Assembly (NCBI GenBank): GCA_963781305.1
Contig: CAWAFL010000001.1
Span: forward strand, 992,001-1,056,000
Reading direction: 5' to 3'
DNA: 64,000 nucleotides
From: DASXMT01 sp963781305
Lineage (GTDB): Bacteria; Actinomycetota; Acidimicrobiia; Acidimicrobiales; RAAP-2
Part shown: one piece after another, positions 19,685 to 27,453 of the stretch
How positions within the stretch are numbered: the stretch's first letter is position 1
Layout: the number at the start of each line of letters is the position of its first letter
Notes under the pieces: model-generated
Databases searched by the model: none
What the model was told of the DNA's origin: nothing
The model's input: the letters and a program-made list of their open reading frames with translations, nothing else
Program-made: the position numbers and the translations under genes

Positions 19685-20548
19685 ATGGTCCAATCAGTGC
19701 TCACCGAGGAGCAGGGGGTCCTCGCCGAGGTGAACTACATCAGGAACGTCCCCGACGTGTCCGACGAGGTTCTCGAGTTCGTCACCGAGGAAGAGGATCG
19801 CTCGACGATGCAAACCCGCCCCGGCCGGCAGGTTCGGATCGAGAACGCCCGACCGCTCACGACCGATGTTGACCGTGAGGGGTTCGTGCTCGTGTCCCAT
19901 GCCAGTTCGATCGCCGACTTCGACCAGATCCAAGAAGACGCCGCGGTCGACAAGCAGTACATGGACGAGATGACGGAGCTCCTGATGCGAGAGACCGGCG
20001 CAGCCAGGGTCCTCATGCTCGGCGGCGGGAAGAAGCGCTACGGGGAGAGCGCCACCACGAAGCTGGCCGCACTGGCCAACGCCAAGCCTGCCCGATACCC
20101 GCACGCCGACAACACCGATAGGTCAGCGACCGGACTGGTCGAGCTGATCGCCGCCTTCGTCGACGACCTCGACTTGGAGCACTACTCCCGCTATGCCCTC
20201 TACAACATGTGGCGTGCCGTATCGCCGCCCCCGCAGGACTTCCCCCTTGCCGTGTGCGACGCCCGTACGGTCGGCGTGGACGACGAGGTCACCGTCACCG
20301 CCATCACCGAAGAGCGAGGGGCGGGAGACATCCGTCACGACACCACCGGCTATGCCTACAGCCCGGCCCACCGCTGGCACTACTACCCCGACATGACGAT
20401 AGATGAGGTCATCGTGTTCAAGGCCCACGACACCGACAAGCGCCGATCGGGACGTGTGCCCCATACCGCCTTCACCGACCCGACGTGCCCGGCCGGGGTG
20501 GCCACTCGAGCAAGCGTCGAGATGCGAGGACTTGCGCTCTTCCCGTGA
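19685..20548 (+). CDS. CmcJ/NvfI-like oxidoreductase family protein
   Basis: Intact 287-codon gene. The sequence RYALYNMWRAVSPPPQDFPLAVCD is the hallmark of the CmcJ/AsaB/NvfI family. It is followed by HRWHYYPDMTIDEVIVFKAHDTD and the C-terminal HTAFTDP segment. Known members act in beta-lactam C7 methoxylation (CmcJ with CmcI) or in fungal meroterpenoid biosynthesis, and some are non-heme iron oxygenases. No CmcI, beta-lactam or terpene synthase gene is beside it here. The ATG at 19685 has only a weak G-rich ribosome site. It converges on the SnoaL-like gene. Confidence 0.7.
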   Translation: MVQSVLTEEQGVLAEVNYIRNVPDVSDEVLEFVTEEEDRSTMQTRPGRQVRIENARPLTTDVDREGFVLVSHASSIADFDQIQEDAAVDKQYMDEMTELLMRETGAARVLMLGGGKKRYGESATTKLAALANAKPARYPHADNTDRSATGLVELIAAFVDDLDLEHYSRYALYNMWRAVSPPPQDFPLAVCDARTVGVDDEVTVTAITEERGAGDIRHDTTGYAYSPAHRWHYYPDMTIDEVIVFKAHDTDKRRSGRVPHTAFTDPTCPAGVATRASVEMRGLALFP

Positions 20549-20643
20549 CCGACGGGGCCGCTCCCGACACCGGACCACCCCCTGACGTCACGCCGCTCGG
20601 GGATCGACGGTTCGCCGGGAACGAAGGGAGCTGCAGCCTGCCA

Positions 20644-21164
20644 TCAGCCCGCCTCATTGATGAGTTCGTTCAACCCAACACCCGAATCCACCAGTGCGCA
20701 TGCCTGGGCCGAAGCCCGTGATCGGTAGGTTCGTCGTGTCGAGCAGCCCAACCTGGGCGAGCAAAGACGCCTGGTCCCAGTAGATGTGCTCGGAAGCGAC
20801 CTTGCCGTCGTCGAATCCCATGACGACCACGAGCGGTATCTCCACCCGTCGCCCGGTCGGGGCAATGCCCGGAAGCCAGAAAGGCATCTCCACCGTGTGG
20901 GTGAAACGCATGATCAAATTCATCGACAGCACGCTCTGTGCCAACCGTCCGCGAGACCTGCTCAACCGTCGTGTCTGCGGGCCAGGCCGGAATGAACGAA
21001 TCACGATAGAACCGGTGGAGCTCAGCCGAGTCCCGTCCGCCCGTGAGCACGGGCACATGGATCACGGTCGGTCGCTCGACCATTGTCTCCATCGTGGCGG
21101 TGGCGTCCTTGGCTTCGAACTCCAAGGACACGTGGCGGTCGAAGAGCGAACCGAGATCGGGCAT
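20644..21164 (-). CDS. SnoaL-like ester cyclase/NTF2-fold protein, frameshifted
   Basis: NTF2-fold protein of the SnoaL/ester-cyclase group. It starts MPDLGSLFDRHVSLEFEAKD with AGGAGG upstream. It continues THVP-like (PTVIHVPVLTGGRDSAELHR) with FYRDSFIPAWPAD. After a break near 20945 it resumes as MRFTHTVEMPFWLPGI, then PLVVVMGFDDGKVASEHIYWDQ, the most conserved part. One frame ends at 20654. A shift near 20700 would instead give ALVDSGVGLNELINEAG ending at 20644, which looks more like the family C-terminus. Activity cannot be told from sequence. Confidence 0.7.
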
Positions 21165-21303
21165 CGAGGCCTCCTGGTTGGCGTGGTCGTTCACGCACCC
21201 ACCCCCCTGGTGGGTGCGGACACCACACGTGCCCCTGGAGCATAGATCGGTCATCCGGACAGCCCAGACACCCACCGTCGCCCGGGTTGGGCACCACAGA
21301 AAC

Positions 21304-21838
21304 TCAAGCCGGCGGGTCCACGGCGTAGACGATCTCCACCGAGCCACCGTTGATGGCCCGTGAGCTCTCGAAGGTCAATCGGGTGCTCGGATCCAACGCT
21401 GGCGTGAGTCTCATCCCACCCCCCACCAAGATCGGCAGCACGACCAATTCGAGCTTGTCGAGGGCACCAAGGGCTCGGAACGTCTCGATGGTGGTGGGGC
21501 CACCGATCAGGTGGACGTCGCCACCGCCATTTGCCGCCCGCATCTTCTCCAGCAGCCGCACCGGGTCGCTGTCGACGGTTACGTGCTCGGGGGTACCGGC
21601 GGGCCGGTGAGGAACCGAGGACGAATACGTCCAGGTTCGGCCACGGCCACCGATCGTTGGTGAGCGCCGGCTCGAAGGTCGTTCGACCCATCAACGCCGC
21701 CTCGCAACTCTGGAGGAACTCGGGGATCCCATGACTCAGGCCCGGGACGTGGGCGGGATCGACCACCTGCGGCGGCCAGCCATCCGGCGTGGTCACGTTC
21801 CCGTCGGCGCTCATGCACACACGGCTCAATATCTGCAT
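21304..21838 (-). CDS. RibD C-terminal/dihydrofolate reductase-like protein, frameshifted
   Basis: Stand-alone RibD_C (bacterial DHFR-like) reductase of about 178 residues. The N-terminus MQILSRVCMSADGNVTTPDG and MGRTTFEPALTNDRWPWPN are typical. After a break near 21607 the NADPH-binding part continues in another frame as GGGDVHLIGGPTTIETFRAL and DKLELVVLPILVGGGMRL. The ATG at 21838 follows GGAAGGAG. These orphan domains are common in actinobacteria and rarely have a known substrate. No riboflavin genes are nearby. Confidence 0.78.
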
Positions 21839-21916
21839 GGGGCTCCTTCCCGAAGTGCTCCGCTACTGCGCCTACAACCGGTACGACGCCAGTGCCGCCC
21901 GATAGTCATCGCCGGC

Positions 21917-22678
21917 TCAGATGAGGTCGGCGAGAGGGCCCCAACCCTCGGGTGCCGGCGCCAGGCGCCAGAATTGCTCGGGCGCCCTGCCCGCCAGTCG
22001 ACCACTGAGGGAATGGTCCTGCTCGAGGGGCGCGATCTGGCTCGTATAGCACCAGATGGCGCGGTGCTTTCGCTCCTCGTCCTCGTCATGGGGCACGATG
22101 GCCGGGGTGGGCCATGGCCCGTGCCGCAGCAAGCGGGCGACTCGCCAGGCCAACAGGCCGGGGAGGTGCTTGTAGCCGGCATCCTCATAGCAGTACCAGG
22201 CCAGATCCTGATGTGCTTCGCGAACGAGCATGGCCGCTTGGTGGGTGACGTCGTGGTCAGGATTGGCCAGACCCATGGGAGCGAAGACGGCCGTGGGTTG
22301 CAGCGAGAGGATGGCCTCTTCCAGAACCGGCGCTATCTCCTCGGGCGTCGGACGATCCTCGGCAGCCAGGTATTGATGGTCAGGGAAGTCGAGCCAATAG
22401 GGTGTCGCCCCCAACACCTCCATGGCCCGTCGGTCCTCCTCTTGGCGGGCCGCCACCACGTCGTCACCGGGTCGGAATCCCCCAAGGGCGTCCCAAGGAC
22501 CGGGCTCAGCCGGGTAGGCAGGGGGTCGACCGCCCATGACCGTCATCACTGCCGTTCCCGGATAGCTGGCGATCAGGTACCCGGCCCCCATGGCCGCATC
22601 GTCGAAGTGGGGCGAGAGGACCACGAGTCGCTGCAGCTCCGCCCGGTCCACTACCCCCCATGTCAGCTCGGATGTCAC
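21917..22678 (-). CDS. PIG-L/LmbE family deacetylase
   Basis: Zn-dependent N-deacetylase. The N-terminal metal motif is SPHFDDAAMGAG, a variant of the family HPDDE with Phe for Pro and Ala for Glu. The second metal residue is in MGLANPDHDVTHQAA. The frame is open to 22777, but the GTG at 22678 has GGAGGACAG just upstream and is preferred, giving 254 codons. Relatives act on GlcNAc-inositol (MshB), mycothiol conjugates (Mca) or glycopeptides. The altered DDE triad may affect catalysis. The gene is divergent from a small membrane protein. Confidence 0.8.
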   Translation of the reverse strand: MTSELTWGVVDRAELQRLVVLSPHFDDAAMGAGYLIASYPGTAVMTVMGGRPPAYPAEPGPWDALGGFRPGDDVVAARQEEDRRAMEVLGATPYWLDFPDHQYLAAEDRPTPEEIAPVLEEAILSLQPTAVFAPMGLANPDHDVTHQAAMLVREAHQDLAWYCYEDAGYKHLPGLLAWRVARLLRHGPWPTPAIVPHDEDEERKHRAIWCYTSQIAPLEQDHSLSGRLAGRAPEQFWRLAPAPEGWGPLADLI

Positions 22679-22827
22679 CTGTCCTCCGATCGCGCCACTG
22701 CCGCGGGCAGACGGTAGCCGCCGCGGCCGACGAGGGCCGACTCTTTCTTTTCTTTCCTGAGGATTCGATGAGGCCACCCGAGGCCTGCTTCGTGTTTTCG
22801 CCAGGCTCTATCGGCACAATGGGAACC

Positions 22828-23337
22828 ATGCCCACCCCTACCCAGGAAAAGCTCTTGAGCTCGGCGCCACCGGGACTCAGGCGCACCCTCTCCCTCCTTC
22901 GGATCGACCTGCAGCCGAAGCATCGCCAACCGTCGATGCTCCTGGTGGCGCTGGCCACGATCGCTTCCCTAGCCCTATCGCTGGCCGCCGACGCCGTGCT
23001 GGTCGCCATCGGAACGGCCGTCTTTCCCACCACGAAGGGCTACTCGCACTTCCAATTCGCCGATTACTCGAAGCTGACCGTCATCGGCGTGGTCATTGCC
23101 TGCGTGGCGTGGCCGATCGTGACCCGCATCTCATCGGCTCCCCGCTGGTTGTTCTTTCGCCTGGCCATCCTGGTGACGCTGGTGCTGTTCCTTCCCGACC
23201 TGTGGATACTGGCCAAGGGCCAGCCGGTCCGAGCCGTGATCGTCCTCATGCTCATGCACCTGGCCATCGCGTTGGTGACCTACAACCTCTTGGTCCATGT
23301 GGCCCCGGTGCGCAGAAAGCCCCGCCGACGCGCCTGA
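22828..23337 (+). CDS. small four-helix membrane protein
   Basis: About 169 codons with four membrane segments: LLVALATIASLALSLAADAV, then KLTVIGVVIACVAWPIVT, then FRLAILVTLVLFLPDLWIL, then VIVLMLMHLAIALVTYNLLV. The C-terminus is basic (RRKPRRRA). This resembles DUF6069-type proteins, common in actinobacteria and of unknown role. The start is uncertain between ATGs at 22768, 22819 and 22828, none with a strong ribosome site. Its promoter region is shared with the divergent PIG-L gene. Confidence 0.6.
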   Translation: MPTPTQEKLLSSAPPGLRRTLSLLRIDLQPKHRQPSMLLVALATIASLALSLAADAVLVAIGTAVFPTTKGYSHFQFADYSKLTVIGVVIACVAWPIVTRISSAPRWLFFRLAILVTLVLFLPDLWILAKGQPVRAVIVLMLMHLAIALVTYNLLVHVAPVRRKPRRRA

Positions 23338-23440
23338 GCTGAAGCCAGCCCCACCAGGCGAGGCCGGCTTCGTGCCAGGTTGATAGCTTTTCTGTCTGGG
23401 TGTCACAGCGACGCCGGCCGACCAGACGAGGGGGCAGTTC

Positions 23441-24562
23441 ATGCGAACGCGGGGTGCGGTCATCAGGTCCTCGCCGGGCCAATACGAGTGCATCGAGTTG
23501 GACTTGGACGAACCCCGCCAGGACGAGTTGTTGGTCCGTATGGTGGCGGCGGGCCTGTGCCACTCAGATGACCATTTGGCCACGGGTGATCTCCGGACGG
23601 GCATGCTCCCCATGGCCGGAGGCCACGAGGGATCGGGGGTGGTGGAACAAGTCGGGCCCAACACACCTGGCTTCGAAGTCGGTGACCACGTCGTCTTCTC
23701 ATTCCTGGCTGCCTGTGGCCGCTGTCGCTGGTGCGCCACCGGCCACCAGAATCTCTGCAACGTCGGCGCCACCATCCTCAGCGGGGCACGACCTGGCGAC
23801 CCGACGAGCTTCCGGCTCCGCACCACCGACGGTGACCGCGTCGGCCAGATGTCGGGCATCTCCACCTTCTGCGAGTACACGGTGGTCTCGGTCATGTCCG
23901 CGGTGAAGGTTCCCAAGGACCTGCCCCTGGAGACCCTGTGCCTACTGGGCTGTGGCGTAGGAACCGGATGGGGCTCATCGGTGAACTCGGCCGCGGTCGC
24001 ACCGGGTGACGCAGTGATCGTCATGGGCGTCGGCGGAATCGGCATCAATGCCGTTCAGGGTGCTGCCCACAGTGGCGCATCGCACGTGATCGCAGTCGAC
24101 CCGGTCGCCATGAAGCGCGAGAAAGCCCTGGAGCTGGGGGCCACCCACGCCTTTGCCGACATCGCCGAGGCTGCCGTATTCGCCAAGTCCGTCACCGATG
24201 GGCAGGGTGCCGATTCGTCCATCGTCGCAGTCGGTGTGGTCACCGGTGAACACGTGGCCCAGGCCTTCGCCGCCATCCGGAAAGCGGGCACCGTCGTCGT
24301 CACCGGGATCGGCCCCCAGTCCGACGTGGGCATCCCGGTGTCTCTGCTCGAGTTGACGCTGTCCCAAAAGCGCATCCAGGGATCGCTGTTCGGCGCGTGC
24401 AACCCCACGGCGGACATACCTCGCCAGGTGCAGATGTACAGAGAGGGCCAGCTCAAGCTGGACGAACTGATCACGACGACCTACGCCCTCGACGAGGTGA
24501 GCAAGGGTTATGAGGACATGCACGCCGGAACGAACATCCGCGGCGTCATCCTCTATTCGTGA
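23441..24562 (+). CDS. NDMA-type Zn-dependent alcohol dehydrogenase
   Basis: Medium-chain alcohol dehydrogenase, 373 residues, intact. Catalytic zinc ligands are in GLCHSDDH and GGHEGSGVVEQVG. The structural zinc loop is CGRCRWCATGHQNLC. The cofactor site is VIVMGVGGIGINAVQGA. The organisation follows the NDMA-dependent nicotinoprotein family, whose members keep NAD(P) bound and in many actinobacteria pass electrons to mycofactocin. A paralogue lies at 36669-37823. A G-rich ribosome site (GAGGGGGCAG) precedes the ATG. It is the first gene of the catabolic island and probably oxidises alcohols made by the P450s. Confidence 0.88.
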   Translation: MRTRGAVIRSSPGQYECIELDLDEPRQDELLVRMVAAGLCHSDDHLATGDLRTGMLPMAGGHEGSGVVEQVGPNTPGFEVGDHVVFSFLAACGRCRWCATGHQNLCNVGATILSGARPGDPTSFRLRTTDGDRVGQMSGISTFCEYTVVSVMSAVKVPKDLPLETLCLLGCGVGTGWGSSVNSAAVAPGDAVIVMGVGGIGINAVQGAAHSGASHVIAVDPVAMKREKALELGATHAFADIAEAAVFAKSVTDGQGADSSIVAVGVVTGEHVAQAFAAIRKAGTVVVTGIGPQSDVGIPVSLLELTLSQKRIQGSLFGACNPTADIPRQVQMYREGQLKLDELITTTYALDEVSKGYEDMHAGTNIRGVILYS

Positions 24563-24638
24563 TGCATACCGTGGACGCTCGCCACCCCCAAGGCCGAGGC
24601 GGTCGCCTGACCCTCTGGACGACGCAGTCAGGCACCGG

Positions 24639-25253
24639 TCACTGCTCGTTTTCCGGTTGCTCCCCCTCCAATTGCTCCCCCTCCAGTTGTTCCAGGCACC
24701 GTTCCACCAGCGCACGCGTCTCGCCGTGACCGGCAGACATGCCCAGAGCCTCCTCCATCCCCAGGATCTGGGACACACTGGTTATGAGGACCATGACGGC
24801 AACAGGGGGGAACCGTTCGGTGTCGATCCCGTGCTCATCCATGATGGCGCCCAGCACTTCCGTCTGCCGGCTGCGAAACAGCTCGGCGTATCGAGTGATC
24901 TCGGTGCGGATGGACTTGCGATGGTTGGCCAGGGCGGCGAACTCCATGGTCAACGCGGTGTTGGTCGGGTCGTCGCTGAGGGCCCACAGGGCTCGGAGCG
25001 ATCGGCCCGGCTCGAACACCTGCGCCTGACGCCTGAGAGCGCCCTCGGCCCGACGGCGAAAGGCGGCGAGAAACAGGTCGTCCATCGTCCGGAAGTAGTA
25101 GTGCACCAACTGAGGCTTGAGTCCAGCCTTTTGGGCGACGCGCCGGGAGGTGACTGCGGCGTAACCCTCCTCGAGCATGAGCTGCTCGGTGGCGTCGAGG
25201 AGTGCGGCGCGGCTCTCGGAGCCCTCGCCACCGATCCTTCGTGTTGATGCCAT
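24639..25253 (-). CDS. TetR-family regulator
   Basis: Transcriptional repressor of 204 residues. The DNA-binding domain is complete: ALLDATEQLMLEEGYAAVTS, RRVAQKAGL, and QLVHYYFRTMDDLF. The ligand-binding part is helical. The C-terminus ends in a short repeat (LEGEQ twice, then PENEQ). It is divergent from P450-1 across a 106-base gap holding a palindrome, so autoregulation together with control of P450-1 and its SDR is likely. Confidence 0.88.
   Translation of the reverse strand: MASTRRIGGEGSESRAALLDATEQLMLEEGYAAVTSRRVAQKAGLKPQLVHYYFRTMDDLFLAAFRRRAEGALRRQAQVFEPGRSLRALWALSDDPTNTALTMEFAALANHRKSIRTEITRYAELFRSRQTEVLGAIMDEHGIDTERFPPVAVMVLITSVSQILGMEEALGMSAGHGETRALVERCLEQLEGEQLEGEQPENEQ
24657..24686. 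repeat. 15-bp tandem repeat in the TetR C-terminus
   Basis: Two head-to-tail 15-base units (24657-24671 and 24672-24686) differ only in the last base and encode LEGEQ twice. In-frame microsatellite of low functional meaning. Confidence 0.8.
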
Positions 25254-25293
25254 CTCACGTTCCTAGCAGCACGAACCGCTGGTTGTGCGCCGG

Positions 25294-25339
25294 TTGACCT
25301 GCCCTAGGGGAAATGCTAAGCACTTGCACAGCATTCCCC
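25294..25339 (+). promoter_or_regulatory. promoter and palindromic operator before P450-1
   Basis: TTGACC at 25294-25299 is 17 bases from TAAGCA at 25317-25322, a plausible promoter. An inverted repeat overlaps it: GGGGAAATGCT at 25307-25317 against AGCATTCCCC at 25330-25339. The divergent TetR gene starts 41 bases to the left of the -35. This is the expected position of a TetR operator. Confidence 0.5.
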
Positions 25340-25359
25340 CTTCCGAAGATCGGAGTGGC

Positions 25360-26667
25360 ATGACCAACTACGAATCGGTCGACTTCTTCACCGATGAATC
25401 GCTCCTCGAGGACCCCTATCCATACTTCGAGCACCTGCGCTCACAGTGCCCGGTGGTGGCCACGCCCCACTACGGCGTGGTCGCGGTCTCCGGCTACGAC
25501 GAGGCCACGGAGATCTACCGGGACCACGACACCTTCTCGTCGTGCAATTCGGTGATCGGCCCGTTCGCCACCTTCCCCGAGCCGCTCGAGGGGGACGACG
25601 TCAGCGAGATCATCGACCGCCACCGTGATCAGCTTCCCATGAACGAGCACATGGTCACCATGGACGCGCCCATGCACACCCGGGAGCGGGCGCTCCTGAT
25701 GCGGCTGATCACCCCGAAGCGGCTGAAGGAGAACGAGGCGTTCATGTGGAGCGCGGTCGATCGCCAACTCGACGAGTTCATCGGCAACGGTCACTGCGAG
25801 TTCATCACCGCCTACGCCCAGCCCTTCGCCATGCTCGTCGTGGCCGACGTGCTCGGCGTGCCCGAGGCTGATCACCAGTCGTTTCGCCAGTTCTTCGGCC
25901 TGAGCGCCAATCCCGGGGCACTGGCAGCCGCATCCGGCGAGGCCGAAGCAAGCGATCGCAGCCAGACGCCGCTCAACGCCCTCGACTCGCTCGACCAATG
26001 GTTCGCCACCTACATCGAGGACCGGCGGCGTAAGCCCCGCCGCGACGTGCTCACCGATCTCGCCGTGGCCAAGTACACCGACGGATCGACCCCCGACGTG
26101 GCTGCAGTGGTGCGGACGGCCACGTTCCTGTTCGCCGCCGGGCAGGAGACGACCGCCCGCCTGCTGGCTGTCGGGCTCAAGTACCTGGCCGAGAACCCGG
26201 AGCTCCAAGACGAGCTCCGGGCGCACCGGGAGCGCATACCCGACTTCATCGAAGAGGCGCTGCGCATCGAGAGCCCGGTGAAGGCCGATTTCCGGCTGGC
26301 CCGACGAGCAGCGAGCGTCGGTGGTGTCGACATAGCACCGGGCACGCCGGTGATGTTGTTGAACGGAGCGGCCAACCGGGATCCGCGGCGGTTCGAATGC
26401 CCAGCGGAGTTTCGCATCGACCGGCCCAACGCCAAGGAGCACCTGGCCTTCGGACGCGGGTCCCATTCCTGTCCCGGCGGCCCCCTGGCCCGCGCCGAGG
26501 GCCGCATCAGCATCGAGCGCATCCTTGACCGGATGCGGGACATCCGGCTCTCCGAAGAGCACCATGGGCCACCGGGTGCTCGTCGCTTCGACTATGAGCC
26601 GACCTGGGTTCTCCGCGGTCTACACGACCTGCACATCGAGTTCACCCCCATGGATGCGCCGAGGTGA
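25360..26667 (+). CDS. cytochrome P450 (P450-1)
   Basis: Soluble bacterial P450, 435 residues. The I-helix is FLFAAGQETTARLL, the K-helix ExxR is EEALR, and the heme loop is AFGRGSHSCPGGPLAR with the cysteine thiolate. The ATG at 25360 has GGAG five bases upstream; the frame is open back to 25285 without a good start. Its closest relative in the window is P450-2 at 31321-32586 (both have PLEGDDV and LLMRLITPKR). The stop overlaps the following SDR by four bases (GTGA), so hydroxylation and alcohol oxidation are translationally coupled. Electrons may come from the ferredoxin at 32807. The substrate is unknown. Confidence 0.92.
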   Translation: MTNYESVDFFTDESLLEDPYPYFEHLRSQCPVVATPHYGVVAVSGYDEATEIYRDHDTFSSCNSVIGPFATFPEPLEGDDVSEIIDRHRDQLPMNEHMVTMDAPMHTRERALLMRLITPKRLKENEAFMWSAVDRQLDEFIGNGHCEFITAYAQPFAMLVVADVLGVPEADHQSFRQFFGLSANPGALAAASGEAEASDRSQTPLNALDSLDQWFATYIEDRRRKPRRDVLTDLAVAKYTDGSTPDVAAVVRTATFLFAAGQETTARLLAVGLKYLAENPELQDELRAHRERIPDFIEEALRIESPVKADFRLARRAASVGGVDIAPGTPVMLLNGAANRDPRRFECPAEFRIDRPNAKEHLAFGRGSHSCPGGPLARAEGRISIERILDRMRDIRLSEEHHGPPGARRFDYEPTWVLRGLHDLHIEFTPMDAPR

Positions 26668-27410
26668 GCGGTCGAGTGGCCGTGGTCACCGGGGCGGCGT
26701 CAGGCATTGGCCTGGGTATCGCCCGTCGGTTGGCCGAGGACGGACATGCCGTGGCGCTGCTCGATCGAGACGGCCCTGGGACGGAGGCGGCGGCTGGCGA
26801 GCTGTCCGATCGAGGACTCAACGCCACTCCCTATGAGGTCGATGTGGCCGATCGCACGGGGTTGGAGGCGGTGTTCTCTGAGGTCCGCACGGACCTCGGC
26901 GCAGTCACAGTCCTGGTTACCAGCGCCGGCATCGAGTCATTCGACGCTGCGCTCGACATCACCCCGGAGAAATGGGACCACATCCTGGCTGTCAACCTGA
27001 CCGGCACGTTCACCTGCATGCAACTAGCGGTGCCGGACATGATCGACGCCGGTTGGGGCCGTATCGTGACGATCTCCTCGTCGAGCGCCCAATCGGGAGC
27101 ACCCAACATGGCCCACTATGTAGCGTCAAAGGGCGGCGTGATCGGCCTGACCAAGGCGTTCGCACGCGAGTTCGCGGCCCAGGGCATCACGGTCAACACC
27201 ATTCCTCCGACCATTGTCGACACGCCCATGGCCAGAAAGGCGGAGAAGGTCGGGAACGTACCCAGCATCGACACCATGGGGAAGATGGTCCCGCTGGGTC
27301 GGGCGGGAACGCCGGACGACATCGCGGCCATGGGTGCGTTCCTGTGCTCCGAAGAGGCCGGCTACATCACCGGCCAGGTCATCGGCGTCAACGGGGGCAT
27401 GTACATCTGA
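26664..27410 (+). CDS. short-chain dehydrogenase/reductase (SDR-1)
   Basis: Classical SDR, 248 residues. It has the cofactor motif VTGAASGIGLG, the VTSAGIES segment replacing NNAG, the catalytic Ser in TISSSSAQSG, and the Tyr/Lys pair in HYVASKGG. The aspartate after beta-2 (ALLDRDG) favours NAD+. The GTG start lies inside the P450-1 stop (GTGA), giving direct coupling. It probably oxidises the P450-1 product to a ketone (inference). Confidence 0.9.
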   Translation: MSGRVAVVTGAASGIGLGIARRLAEDGHAVALLDRDGPGTEAAAGELSDRGLNATPYEVDVADRTGLEAVFSEVRTDLGAVTVLVTSAGIESFDAALDITPEKWDHILAVNLTGTFTCMQLAVPDMIDAGWGRIVTISSSSAQSGAPNMAHYVASKGGVIGLTKAFAREFAAQGITVNTIPPTIVDTPMARKAEKVGNVPSIDTMGKMVPLGRAGTPDDIAAMGAFLCSEEAGYITGQVIGVNGGMYI

Positions 27411-27428
27411 TCGCTGAGACCCCATCCG

Positions 27429-27450
27429 GGCATGGCGGGCTGCCGATGCC
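27429..27450. terminator. bidirectional hairpin between convergent genes
   Basis: GGCATGGC at 27429-27436 pairs with GCC-G-ATGCC at 27442-27450, with one bulged G and a short loop. It fills the 43-base gap between the SDR-1 stop and the HyuA stop. There is no U tract on either side. Confidence 0.4.
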
Positions 27451-27453
27451 TGC

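Noticed and set aside
1..22700. Reading the broken genes as true pseudogenes
   Set aside because: Essential genes such as dnaK and clpB are hit equally and motifs remain perfect across the breaks.
24639..24690. Tandem repeat as a mobile-element footprint
   Set aside because: It is an in-frame 15-base duplication with no target-site or element sequence.
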